This document shows, one piece after another, positions 1 through 9,080 of a stretch of DNA of 64,000 nt (position 1 is the stretch's first letter; each line of letters begins with the position of its first letter). The notes beneath the pieces were generated by a model. That model did no database searches. It was not told the origin of the DNA and saw only the letters and a program-made list of their open reading frames with translations. The DNA is from JANMES01 sp038229715 (GTDB lineage Bacteria > Planctomycetota > Phycisphaerae > Tepidisphaerales > Tepidisphaeraceae): contig JBBROD010000006.1 in the NCBI GenBank assembly GCA_038229715.1, positions 1 through 64,000 on the forward strand. Direction: 5' to 3'. Made by a program: the position numbers and the translations under genes.

Positions 1-920
1 ATCTGGATCAGCAGCCGCCTGATCTCCGGCTCGGTCAGGGGAATCAAGTCTTTCGACTTTTTGAGTGACGCGTGCCCGGCTCTGAGGCGAGGAGTCTGAC
101 CGCCGTCAGGAACGCACTGGCCAGCATGCTCAGCGTGATGTGCCGGTGCCAGCCGTCCCATGACCGCACTTCGTATTCGTCCAGCCCGGTCTGTTGCCTG
201 GCCGATTCAAAGCAAACCTCGATGGCCCAGCGTCGGCCTGCCGCTCGCGCCAGATCCTTCGCCGTCACTTCCGGCGGCACGCAGCACAGGTAGTACGCCC
301 GTTGGTTGGTCTCGATGTGCCGTCGAATCAACAGCCAGTGCTGGTGCCCCTGATCGGTAAGAGCGCCGAACTTCGCGGCGTTCCAGTCGTACACCCGCGG
401 GCCTTTGGAACCCTCGGCGACGCTGAAGCGGAACCCGCTGTTCGGCGGGGCATCGGCGGCAATCCGATCCACACGCTTCTGCTCGAACTTCACCCAGAGC
501 CGCTGTTGCGACGAGACCGCGACGACGTACGTCTGCCCGCGGGACTCGAGAAAACGCCTGAATTTGCCGTCGCCGCCGTACACCTCGTCGGCCAGCACGA
601 AGTCAGGTCTGATGCCCTGGTCCAACGCACGGCCGATCCTCTTCATCGCCAGCGCCGGCTTGGTCGCGAACGTCACCTCCTCCGGCACGCCTGCTTCCTC
701 GCATCGCGATCGGTCGTCGCACCAGACCTTGGGCAGATACAACGCCCGGTCGATCAGTGCGTGACCCTTGCTGGTGGAGAGGGCGAGGAAGACGCCGAAG
801 CGGAGGGCTTGCCCTCCGCACCTGAGCATTCTCGATCCGGCCGGCCGTGCCCGAATACTGTCGCTGCACACCGACCGACTTGGATCCCTTCTTCAGAAAC
901 CCTGTCTCGTCGACGATCAC
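1..920 (-). pseudogene. IS701-type transposase remnant, frameshifted, 5' truncated
   Basis: Remnant of a DDE transposase of the IS701 type, which would cut and paste its own element. Reading on the minus strand, recognisable blocks run VDETGFLKKG (from about 914), SVGVQRQYSGTAGRIEN, then in another frame GVFLALSTSKGHALIDRAL (from about 796), LADEVYGGD, and CFESARQQTGLDEYEVRSWDGWHRH. Two frame changes are visible: one at about 800-821, where a 22-base palindromic insertion breaks the frame, and one at about 58-61, after which KDLIPLTEPEIRRLL continues in a third frame to the window edge. The N-terminal third is missing and is replaced by a nuclease fragment. It cannot make a full transposase. 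The family call is from motif recall and no search was run. Confidence 0.8.
800..821. repeat. 22-bp palindromic insertion in transposase
   Basis: On the minus strand the sequence between codons for ...ENAQV and GVFLAL is a 22-base block beginning CGGAGGGCAAGCCCTCCG, a perfect 8-bp inverted repeat around AA. Removing it restores an uninterrupted transposase frame, so it appears to be an inserted mini-palindrome. I did not find a second copy in the window. Confidence 0.65.
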
Positions 921-1364
921 CGGCGCCTTGGCCTTGGTGAGGATCGCGAAATGCAATTTCACCGGCAGACCCAGGTGCTGCGAAATCCGGCTGACGGTCT
1001 GACCGTACAAAAGCAGCTGCTCGCTACTTTCTTCGGCTTTCTGGTCGGTCCACTTCGAGCGGCTGGTTTTGAAGTCGACCACATGCAGCGAACCGTCGGT
1101 CACCGTAACCAGATCGACCCGGGCCAGCAGGTCCGGCAACTCCGGATCGAGCACGACCCGCAGTTCTTCTTCAACGCCGACGATCGTCCCCTTGGGGCTG
1201 GCCAGCGGCGACTCCAAGAATGAGGCGATGATCCGATCGGCGAGGGCGTGGAGCGTGTCGACGTCTTCCCCCTTGTTGAATCGGACCGGCACTTGGTCGC
1301 CGGCCTGTTGTCGCTGGCGTCGCCAGGCATCGTGGTACGCCGTCGGAGTTGGCAGTCGTTCGCG
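921..1364 (-). pseudogene. PD-(D/E)XK nuclease fragment (RecB/Cas4-like), truncated both ends
   Basis: A fragment of about 148 residues of a PD-(D/E)XK nuclease of the RecB/Cas4 (PDDEXK_1) kind. Visible motifs in order are VEEEL, ARVDLV (metal Asp), VVDFKTS (D-x-K catalytic pair) and EQLLLYGQ (Q-x3-Y helix). It has no start codon of its own family at the upstream side: homology stops at about 1360, exactly where a GyrA-like fragment begins on the other strand. Downstream it runs in frame into the truncated transposase at about 915-920. The surviving core keeps the catalytic residues, but the flanks are lost, so activity is doubtful. Confidence 0.6.
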
Positions 1365-2173
1365 GAGGGGGCGATGTCTGGCTGTTCGCCACCAACGGCG
1401 AAACCCTGCGGTTCCCAACGAGAACTTTTGATCGCGTTCACAAAGACGATTCAGATGTCGCCGACGACTCAGAAAACCTAAGCTTATGCTTTGACCGGGA
1501 CGCCAAGTGGCTAGAGAATCCACCCCGAGTATGTGCGGCCTGCCCCGTTGCCACTGACGCCGAACAGTCCTCAGTGCTTCTGGTTGCCCCCGGTGGCCGG
1601 GCACTGGTCGTATCGGCCACAGAGTTACCTGCGGATTCTGGGAAACGGTGCACGGCTGTAACCGAGTTCTTAACCAGCGAATGGCCGCCGCAATGGGCTG
1701 TCGTCTTTGATGACCATCACGACATTTTTGTCGGCACCACCGAGAATCGAATCATCCGACTATCAGGCAAGGCACTGCGGGCGGGCTCGAAAAGCATCGA
1801 CGAGCTTGTCGCTCTCCCGGGCGAGGAAGAGTACATCGGTGCGGTGACGGTCGTCGACACGGCGTTGGCGCTGGGCAATTACCTGGCCACGGTGACAACC
1901 GGTGGATACGGCAAGATCATTCTGGCTTCTGAATTCGAAGTATCCAAGGTAGGTGCCAGGGGCATTCTGGGCCAAAAGAAAGGGAAGAATTCCGGCAATC
2001 TGTGCACCATCGAGGCGGTTGATCCCAGCCGGCACCTCCTGATTGGAACGCTATACGGAACCGTACTACGGATTCGTGTCGGCGACCTGCCACCGAGCAA
2101 ACGGGAGAATGTCGGTCTGAAGCTGATCCACTTGGTTGAGGGAGACCAAGTGACCTGTGCGTGTGCTTGTTAG
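1349..2173 (+). pseudogene. GyrA C-terminal beta-pinwheel fragment
   Basis: Open frame of 274 residues with a TTG start that lies inside the antisense nuclease fragment. From about residue 8 it resembles the DNA-wrapping C-terminal domain of GyrA/ParC: repeated blades such as DVWLFATNGETLRFP, VLLVAPGGRALVV, IFVGTTENRIIRLSG and ATVTTGGYGKIILASEF, and a final ...VGLKLIHLVEGDQV like GyrA C-termini. No breakage-reunion domain or active-site Tyr is present. It is best read as a 5'-truncated topoisomerase A subunit left at a recombination junction. A free-standing pinwheel protein cannot be excluded. There is no clear Shine-Dalgarno sequence before the TTG. Confidence 0.55.
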
Positions 2174-2284
2174 TTCTCCTCTATTATCATGTTGCTGGTG
2201 GTCCAACGACTTGCCCATAACCCCACTTTTCAGGCATGATAATCCGGGGGCAGCGATCCATCAGCATCAGAAGGGGCGTACGGA

Positions 2285-5275
2285 GTGTCAACAGCCTATC
2301 ACGCCAAGTATTTTGCCAATGAACTGCAGCGGCGGCACGCATCAGGCGATGTCGATCAACTGTCGATGTCGTTGTTCAACGCAGCCGTCGACCTGAACCC
2401 CCACCAGATCGAAGCGGCCCTTTTCGCGGTTCGATCCCCGCTGAGTAAGGGTGTGCTCTTGGCCGATGAAGTGGGCCTGGGTAAAACGATCGAGGCCGGG
2501 TTGGTTCTTTGCCAGTGCTGGGCCGAACGGCGCCGGCGGCTGCTAGTGATCTGCCCGGCATCTCTGCGAAAGCAGTGGGCACTTGAACTTCACGACAAAT
2601 TCAATCTGCCGTCGCTGATCTTAGAGGCCAAGACTTATCGGGAGTTGCGAAAAAGTGGGGTAGCCAATCCGTTCGAGTATGGCGGCGTTGTGGTCACGTC
2701 GATGAATTTCGCGGCTCGGCTCCAGAACGACATTCAGCTGGTGCCGTGGGATCTGGTTGTCATCGACGAAGCCCATAAACTCCGCGGTGCGTATCAGACC
2801 AGCAACCGCATCGGCCGGGCGATCCGCACGGCCATCACCGACCGCAGGAAAATCCTGCTGACCGCAACACCCCTTCAGAATTCCCTGCTCGAACTGTACG
2901 GCCTGTCTACGCTGATCGACGAGTTCCTGTTCGGCGAACTGGCTGCGTTCCGCACGCAGTACATGGGGCATGACGGGGACACACAGGCCCTCAAGGCCAG
3001 GCTCCGCACCTTCTGTCACCGGACCCTCCGCCGCGATGTCCTTGAGTATGTGAAGTACACCACCCGGCGATTGCTTCGGCAGGAATTCTCCCCCAGCGAC
3101 GATGAACATAAGTTGTACGAGGGGATCTCGACCTTCCTGCAGCGGGACGACACCTACGCCATCCCCAGCCGCCAGCGGGAGCTGACGACGATGGTTTTGC
3201 GAAAACTGCTGGCATCGTCCTCTCTGGCGGTGGCTTCTACCCTCAGCAAAGTCCATGACCGGCTGATCCGCTTGAAGGCCGGTGCCAAGGCCGCCGAGCC
3301 GGAGTCTCTCATCGAGCAATTGATCGCCGAGGACGATCTGGAGGCGGATCTACTGGAAGAAGTCGCTGGGGAGGACTCCGCCGGCACCGATGCCGTGACA
3401 AATCCTGTTGTTGATAGCCCGGTCATGCTTCAGCCGGAACTGCAGCCCAAAATAGATATGGCCAAGCTGGACGCCGAAATCCGCCAGCTGGATCAGTACA
3501 TCGACTGGGCCCGGTCCATCCAGGTGGACACCAAGTCCCGCTCCCTGCTGATCGCGTTGAACTTGGGTTTTGCCAAGATGGCGGAACTGGGGGGCAAGCG
3601 GAAAGCCGTCGTGTTTACTGAGAGCCGCAAGACGCAGGAATACCTGCGCAACTTTCTCGATGCCAACGGCTACGCCGGGAAGCTCGTGCTGTTCAACGGC
3701 ACCAACACTGGCCCGGAGACCGATCGAATATTTGAAGCTTGGGTTGCCAAGAACGGGCCGCTCGGCCGTGTCAGTGGCTCGAAGATTGCCGACCGCCGTC
3801 AGGCATTGATTGAGCACTTTGAAAACAACGCCGAGATATTGATCGCCACCGAATCAGCCGCAGAAGGCATCAATTTGCAGTTCTGCTCGATGGTCGTGAA
3901 CTACGACCTGCCGTGGAACCCGCAACGGATCGAGCAGCGTATCGGCCGCTGTCATCGCTACGGGCAGAAGTCCGATGTGGTCGTCGTCAACTTCCAAAAC
4001 CAGCGTAACCAGGCCGACGTACGAGTCCTGCAATTGCTGGAACAGAAGTTCAACCTGTTCGACGGCGTGTTCGGTGCGTCGGATGACGTGCTGGGCACGA
4101 TCGAGTCCGGCGTCGATTTTGAAAAACGCGTTCATGCCATCTATCAGTCCTGCCGCACCCCGACCGAGATCGAAACCGCGTTCGCTGCCTTGCAGAAAGA
4201 AATGGAAAGCTCCATCGCCGTCCGTATGGCCGAGACTCAGAAGAAGCTGCTGGAGAATTTCGACGAGGACGTTCACGACCGCCTCAAGGTCCGCCTGACC
4301 GAAACCAAGCAGCGGCTTGGCCGGTTCGAGCGGATATTCTGGGATCTGACCAAGTTCGTCCTGCAGAAGCTGGCCGAGTTCAACGACGCTCGGGCGGAGT
4401 TCACGCTCGACACCTCGCCCAGGCCCGACGTTGAAACTGGTCGATACCGACTGATTTCTCACAACGGCGAAAAACTGCTCGACAAAGACACCCTCAACAG
4501 CCATTTCGTCTATCGCCTATCGCACCCGCTGGGCGAGCATGTGCTCGATACCGGCAGAACAATTGCTACGCCGCCAGCCCATGTTCAGTTTCACGCCACC
4601 GGCAACCCTGTACGAGTGGCCATGGTCGAATCGCTCAAAGGCAGGTCCGGGCACCTGATCCTTACTCGGCTGACCATCCATTCGCTTGACCAGGAGGAGC
4701 ACCTGCTGTTCAACGCCGTCACCGATGACGGCAACCCGCTCGACCAGGAAACCTGCGAGAAGCTGTTTTCGATCCGTGGCACAACGTCTGACATAACGTT
4801 GTCATCAGAGGTGAGTAAGTTACTACATGACGATGCTGAACGGCATCTGGCCGCAGTAGTAACCAAGTCGCTGGAATCGGGTAATAACGGATCGTTTCAG
4901 GGACTCGACCTGTTCGACCGGCACACCACGCTGCAGTTCTTCTGGGAGTCGTTGCTGGACAGCTACGCGATCGACTTCCTCGCCACACCGCTGGACCCCG
5001 CGAAACAGGAAGTGACCGCCGAGGCGAGCGCCATCAGTGCCGTTCTGGCACGGGCGGTGAAAGGGCAGTGGGAGCCGTTCGCCTCGCCGGGTGCGGGTCA
5101 GGACTGGCGCTGGGAGGATCGTAAGTACAGCGGCTCGTCCTTGGTGTGGGAAGACCGCGTGGTCATCCACCTGCAGCTGTTCCCCCGGCAGAAACAGGCC
5201 ACGCCAGAGCAGCGTCGTCCGCGGATTCGCCGGCGGTATGGGTCGCCGCCGTCTTCACCGCCGCCGACGGCGTAA
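2285..5275 (+). CDS. SNF2-family DEAD/H helicase (RapA/HepA-like), 996 aa
   Basis: ATP-dependent DNA translocase of the SNF2 superfamily. Helicase motifs are intact: Walker A DEVGLGKTIEAG (residues 61-72), DEAH at 161-164, TATPLQN at 193-199, and the C-terminal RecA lobe with NLQFCSMVVNYDLPWNPQRI and motif VI QRIGRCHRYGQ near residues 550-560. A long C-terminal region without a domain I recognise follows. The chosen start is GTG; the ribosome site before it is weak. It is preceded by mobile-element debris and followed by a terminator at 5303, so it is probably a single-gene unit. SNF2 proteins of this size occur in bacterial defence loci (for example DISARM DrmD), but no methylase or other defence partner is next to it here. 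Function beyond translocation is unassigned. Confidence 0.85.
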   Translation: MSTAYHAKYFANELQRRHASGDVDQLSMSLFNAAVDLNPHQIEAALFAVRSPLSKGVLLADEVGLGKTIEAGLVLCQCWAERRRRLLVICPASLRKQWALELHDKFNLPSLILEAKTYRELRKSGVANPFEYGGVVVTSMNFAARLQNDIQLVPWDLVVIDEAHKLRGAYQTSNRIGRAIRTAITDRRKILLTATPLQNSLLELYGLSTLIDEFLFGELAAFRTQYMGHDGDTQALKARLRTFCHRTLRRDVLEYVKYTTRRLLRQEFSPSDDEHKLYEGISTFLQRDDTYAIPSRQRELTTMVLRKLLASSSLAVASTLSKVHDRLIRLKAGAKAAEPESLIEQLIAEDDLEADLLEEVAGEDSAGTDAVTNPVVDSPVMLQPELQPKIDMAKLDAEIRQLDQYIDWARSIQVDTKSRSLLIALNLGFAKMAELGGKRKAVVFTESRKTQEYLRNFLDANGYAGKLVLFNGTNTGPETDRIFEAWVAKNGPLGRVSGSKIADRRQALIEHFENNAEILIATESAAEGINLQFCSMVVNYDLPWNPQRIEQRIGRCHRYGQKSDVVVVNFQNQRNQADVRVLQLLEQKFNLFDGVFGASDDVLGTIESGVDFEKRVHAIYQSCRTPTEIETAFAALQKEMESSIAVRMAETQKKLLENFDEDVHDRLKVRLTETKQRLGRFERIFWDLTKFVLQKLAEFNDARAEFTLDTSPRPDVETGRYRLISHNGEKLLDKDTLNSHFVYRLSHPLGEHVLDTGRTIATPPAHVQFHATGNPVRVAMVESLKGRSGHLILTRLTIHSLDQEEHLLFNAVTDDGNPLDQETCEKLFSIRGTTSDITLSSEVSKLLHDDAERHLAAVVTKSLESGNNGSFQGLDLFDRHTTLQFFWESLLDSYAIDFLATPLDPAKQEVTAEASAISAVLARAVKGQWEPFASPGAGQDWRWEDRKYSGSSLVWEDRVVIHLQLFPRQKQATPEQRRPRIRRRYGSPPSSPPPTA

Positions 5276-5302
5276 CGAATCAGGTGCAAGGGGGCCGCCA
5301 GA

Positions 5303-5330
5303 GTCCCCGGTCATGGGGCCGGGGACTTTT
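5303..5330 (+). terminator. Intrinsic terminator after SNF2 helicase
   Basis: Perfect 8-bp GC-rich stem GTCCCCGG / CCGGGGAC with an 8-base loop, followed directly by TTTT, 27 bases after the helicase stop codon. Confidence 0.75.
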
Positions 5331-5586
5331 CAATGAGGGTCGCCGCGGGGATGGTTGTGATCAAACCGGGCGGACTATGGCCAGCCGCGTCAATCGATTA
5401 GCTGGCATGTGCCGCACCAGCCGATGAATACCGTGAACCTAACGCCGAGGAAGGTATGTTGTCATGTCAATGCAGGCCTGTGCAAACTTCGCCCGGCGTG
5501 AACTGGGCGAGTCAATTTCTAATCGGGCCAGTTCGGTGGCCGATCAGCGTTCCCGCTTCGGACGTTTCAATAGAAAGGTGGAATCC

Positions 5587-6060
5587 ATGTTCAGCACCTC
5601 CAAACCATGCTCCCGCACGATTCTGTGGACGATCGCCATCCTTGTGGCCTTGAAGTTGGGCGGCGAGCCTGCGCGGGCCGGGGAAAAAGAAGACCGAATC
5701 ACGACGCTGACTGAACGGGTCGAACTGCTTGAGAAACTTATTATCAAAGATTCTTTCCACCCTGATAAGACTGTCCTTGCTCGTCTGGAATCGGTCGAGG
5801 AGAACGTTAAGGGCCTAACCAAGTCCGGTGTGGTGGACGGCAAGGCCGACGATAAGGCTCAAAACGATCTCCAGCGCAGCCTGAAGGAGACGCAGAGGAA
5901 TATCGAGCAGATCGAACGCCGGCTCAAGGCGGCTGAACAGGACAAACCGGCCGGCGGGGATACTGCGGATTTGAGGGAACTTCGGCGTGACCTGAAGAAC
6001 GTGCAGTCGACCGTCGACGCTCTGGGCGACCGAGTGCGAAAGTTGGAAGCCAAGCGGTAG
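5587..6060 (+). CDS. Secreted coiled-coil protein, 157 aa
   Basis: Unrecognised protein. The frame is open from 5464, but ATG 5587 is preferred because AAGGTGG lies 6 bases before it and the new N-terminus is a signal peptide: SKPCSRTILW then a hydrophobic stretch TIAILVALKLGG ending at EPARAG. The mature part is almost entirely charged heptads (ITTLTERVELLEKLI, LQRSLKETQRNIEQIERRL, LRELRRDLKNVQSTVDAL), predicting one long coiled coil split by an acidic/Lys-rich linker. It is probably periplasmic or envelope-anchored. It sits alone between a helicase and a DNA polymerase on the island. No enzymatic motif is seen. Confidence 0.6.
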   Translation: MFSTSKPCSRTILWTIAILVALKLGGEPARAGEKEDRITTLTERVELLEKLIIKDSFHPDKTVLARLESVEENVKGLTKSGVVDGKADDKAQNDLQRSLKETQRNIEQIERRLKAAEQDKPAGGDTADLRELRRDLKNVQSTVDALGDRVRKLEAKR

Positions 6061-6377
6061 GAGGCGATTACGGCCAGGCGTAAGAATCCCTTCCGGATGT
6101 GGGCGGGGTAGTCATCGTTAATAAACGGCAAAAAAAAAGCCCGCAGAATGATGGTGACGTAGGGGGGGACGTCACCGAGGATCCGCAGGCCGCTTGCATA
6201 ATACGAGAGGCGATAAAATTTGCAAAAGAAAAACGGAACTCACCCACGTTAGGGTTGAGGTCGTGTCTGTCGCCCGGTTTTGGGCCTTCGACAACACTTA
6301 GGGGCCAGAGCTGATCACGCCGGTTTGATGTTCAACAATCTTACACACACTGAAAATAAGACCTTGGCGGAGAGCGG
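6061..6377. other. Intergenic region, no gene seen
   Basis: 317 bases without a credible gene. It holds an A-run (about 6130-6138) and a 7-bp inverted repeat GTGACGT / ACGTCAC at 6154-6175 around a G-run. No strong promoter match was found before the polymerase gene. No obvious LexA-type palindrome was recognised. Confidence 0.4.
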
Positions 6378-8030
6378 GTGTCGATCATTACCCTCCCGCC
6401 CATGCTACGCGTGCTGTTCCTGGACATGAACTCATTCTTCGCGTCGGTCGAGCAGGAACTGCAGCCCGAGCTTCGTGGCCGTCCCGTCGCGGTGGCCGCC
6501 GTGAATGTCCCCACCGGCTGCTGCATCGCCGCCAGTTACGAGGCCAAGGCGTTCGGCGTGAAGACCGGCGTCTCGGTGGCCGAGGCCCGAATACTGTGCC
6601 GGGGTATTCGCATCGTCGAGGCCCGGCCGATCGAGTACGTCCGTTGTCACCACGCCATTGTGGATGCGGTCCAGTCCTGCCTGCCGATTTCGGCGGTGCA
6701 TTCGATCGACGAGATGTCGTGCAGGCTGATGGACAACGAGCGGGACCGCGTGCCCGACTTGGCCCGCCGGCTCAAGCAGGCCATCCGCGATCAGGCCGGC
6801 TCGTCGCTGCGGTGTTCGATCGGCGTGGCCCCTAACCGGCTGCTGGCCAAGATCGCAGGCGATATGCAGAAGCCGGACGGGCTGACGGTCTGGAATGAAT
6901 CGGACCTACCGCACTCGCTCTACCCGTTGAAACTGACCGACCTGCCCGGCATTGCCAGCCGCATGCAGGTGCGATTGAACGCGACGGGTATCAAGACGGT
7001 AGGGCAACTCTGCACGGCACCCGAAAAAATGTTAGAAACAGCATGGGGCGGCGTTGTGGGCCGGTGGTGGTTTCGGTGGCTACGCGGCGAGGATTGGCCC
7101 GAGAAGCTGACCCACCGCCGAACGGTAGGCCATTCCCATGTTCTCCCCCCGGCGTTGCGCACGCACGACGCAACTTACGCAGTGCTGGTCAAGCTGATCG
7201 CCAAGGCGGCCACGAGGATGCGGCGGATCGGCTACTCGGCCGATCGGTTGTCGGTTGGAGTTGATTACCTGGGCAAAGGGGGCTGGTCCCACGAGTGCCG
7301 GCTGCTGGGGTGCCAAGATACCCTCACGCTGGTGTCGGCCTTCACCGCGTCATGGCCGGATCGGCTGGCGGGCGTGCCGCTGCGGGTGTCGGCCAGGTTG
7401 CATAAGCTGTCATCGGCCGCGTCGATGCCCGGGCCGCTGTTCCCGGGCGAGGCGAACCGGGTGAAGCTTTCGCTGGCGCTGTACCGGATCAACTCCCGGT
7501 GGGGCAAGGATGTGGTACATGTCGGCGTGACGCATGACGTACTGGCCAGTGCGCCGACGCGGATCAGCTTTACGCAGATTCCCGATTGGCGAGGGATTTC
7601 TAAATGTGGCCAAGGGCTATCGTCATCCCACCAACTTCTGGAGCTCTTTGATCTTCCGAATCACTGCTTCGTCCTGAATAGTCCTGTACAACTCGGTGGT
7701 CCGGATGTGGCGATGACCCAATCGCATCCGGGAATACTCCAGGCCTGCGGCATCGGCGAAGGCTGTGCCGGCAGCGTGGCGGAGCTGATGTGGGAACCAA
7801 TGGTGTTCGCGATTCCACTCGTAGATTTCCTGCATCCACACCGGATTCTGTTCTGCGACCTGCCGATATCGCTGCTCGAAATCGCCTCCATTTCCAGCCA
7901 GAGCAGACACTGCCGCTTTCATCGCGGCGAGGCGGGGGCAGGGGAAGGCCTTCTCGCAGGCCCGTGTAATCGCCCGACGGTAAACGTCCGGCGTGTATTG
8001 ATCACCGACCGTACGGAGCGGTTTCTTTGA
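6378..8030 (+). CDS. Y-family DNA polymerase (DinB/UmuC type) with antisense-derived tail
   Basis: Error-prone translesion polymerase. N-terminal motif FLDMNSFFASVEQ carries the first metal Asp (D16) and the aromatic steric gate. HSIDEM gives the catalytic D111-E112. A helix-hairpin-helix segment LTDLPGIASRMQ and a little-finger region follow, ending near ISFTQIPDW at about residue 403. The frame then continues 147 more codons, most of them opposite the 3' part of the convergent integrase gene, so the C-terminal quarter is unlikely to be original polymerase sequence. The start is GTG 6378 or, equally plausibly, ATG 6402 (MLRVLFLDMNSFF). There is no imuA-like partner nearby. It is likely a cargo gene truncated at its 3' end when the island formed. 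Confidence 0.85.
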   Translation: MSIITLPPMLRVLFLDMNSFFASVEQELQPELRGRPVAVAAVNVPTGCCIAASYEAKAFGVKTGVSVAEARILCRGIRIVEARPIEYVRCHHAIVDAVQSCLPISAVHSIDEMSCRLMDNERDRVPDLARRLKQAIRDQAGSSLRCSIGVAPNRLLAKIAGDMQKPDGLTVWNESDLPHSLYPLKLTDLPGIASRMQVRLNATGIKTVGQLCTAPEKMLETAWGGVVGRWWFRWLRGEDWPEKLTHRRTVGHSHVLPPALRTHDATYAVLVKLIAKAATRMRRIGYSADRLSVGVDYLGKGGWSHECRLLGCQDTLTLVSAFTASWPDRLAGVPLRVSARLHKLSSAASMPGPLFPGEANRVKLSLALYRINSRWGKDVVHVGVTHDVLASAPTRISFTQIPDWRGISKCGQGLSSSHQLLELFDLPNHCFVLNSPVQLGGPDVAMTQSHPGILQACGIGEGCAGSVAELMWEPMVFAIPLVDFLHPHRILFCDLPISLLEIASISSQSRHCRFHRGEAGAGEGLLAGPCNRPTVNVRRVLITDRTERFL

Positions 8031-8963
8031 GCGATTCGTGCCGGGGCGATTTCCATAGGACAGGGGAGTACGCCGATTGGCGTGAAGTTTCTCACGCCGT
8101 TGCTGTTCAGACTCAATCGGGCTGAAGACAAACGCCTCGGCGGGACGGGCAACGTATTTCTGCAGGATGGCTTGGGCTTTACCTTCAATGTAGAGCGTGC
8201 GGATATGGCCCCGCCACGCTTGCTTATGTTTGGGCGGGTGGTACAGCCAAACCTCGGGGTCGCGGCGATCGATGTCACACCACCGCACGTTGCAGATGTC
8301 CTGCGATCGGCCGCCGATCAGCCGGTGGACCCGGACCATGTCCGCAATTGTGGGCTGAAGGTGGGGCAGTGTGGCGTCGACGACGGACTCGGCGACCATT
8401 TCAACGCGCTCAGTCTCCCGGACACCGAGTCTGCCGGGCTTTACGGCCCGCACGGTCTGGAGGGCATGAAATACACCGGGCTCCACCAGTTCCTCGGAGA
8501 CAGCCCACTTGAAAACGGACTTGATACGGCTGAACTGCTTGTTGGCGTTGCTTCGGCACCAGTCTAGATCGACCACGGCGTGTTCCTGCAGACGCTTGAG
8601 TTTCTTCGGCGAGAAGTCGTTGGCCGCTTCGTCAGCATACAGACTAAAAAGGGGCCGGAGCGCTTGGCGGTAGTTGTCATACTCGCTGCCGAGGGTCCCG
8701 TCGCTGCGGGTGTACTCGATCTTGGCGTGATCAAGGAACTGGTCGATCAGGCCGGTGATCGTCAGCGGCGATTGATTCAGCTCCCTGGCAAACTGTTCAC
8801 CGTTCGTTACTCGAGCATGCAGCTGTCCCGACTTGTAGCGGGCGATGAGATCCCAGTATGCCTTGGGGGGCGATTTCTGGAACTTTCCGAAGTAGTAGTC
8901 GGTGCCGCGGATCCGGCAATGACCATACGAATTTTTATTCCGGTACTTGGGTAGACGTGACAT
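7623..8963 (-). CDS. Tyrosine recombinase / phage-type integrase, 446 aa
   Basis: Site-specific recombinase. Start ATG 8963 is preferred over the upstream 9002 because AGGGAGG lies 7 bases before it. The N-terminal arm and core-binding region precede a catalytic domain with the expected tetrad: R219 (GGRSQDICNVRW), H392-x-x-R395 (HQLRHAAGT), a second His in GHRHIRTT and nucleophile Y426 (TTELYRTI). The gene starts about 118 bases from the 3' end of tRNA-Val and is transcribed away from it, the classical layout for an island integrated at a tRNA. Its 3' half overlaps the extended frame of the convergent polymerase. Confidence 0.9.
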   Translation of the reverse strand: MSRLPKYRNKNSYGHCRIRGTDYYFGKFQKSPPKAYWDLIARYKSGQLHARVTNGEQFARELNQSPLTITGLIDQFLDHAKIEYTRSDGTLGSEYDNYRQALRPLFSLYADEAANDFSPKKLKRLQEHAVVDLDWCRSNANKQFSRIKSVFKWAVSEELVEPGVFHALQTVRAVKPGRLGVRETERVEMVAESVVDATLPHLQPTIADMVRVHRLIGGRSQDICNVRWCDIDRRDPEVWLYHPPKHKQAWRGHIRTLYIEGKAQAILQKYVARPAEAFVFSPIESEQQRREKLHANRRTPLSYGNRPGTNRSKKPLRTVGDQYTPDVYRRAITRACEKAFPCPRLAAMKAAVSALAGNGGDFEQRYRQVAEQNPVWMQEIYEWNREHHWFPHQLRHAAGTAFADAAGLEYSRMRLGHRHIRTTELYRTIQDEAVIRKIKELQKLVG

Positions 8964-9080
8964 GAGCGGCCTCCCTAACGGAGGAAAAGTGGTACATACC
9001 ACTTTTCATCGGGTTTCGGGCCGCACTGCCGGACGCCGGCAGGTTCGCGTAACTACGCATTCGGCATGGGTTTATGACAG

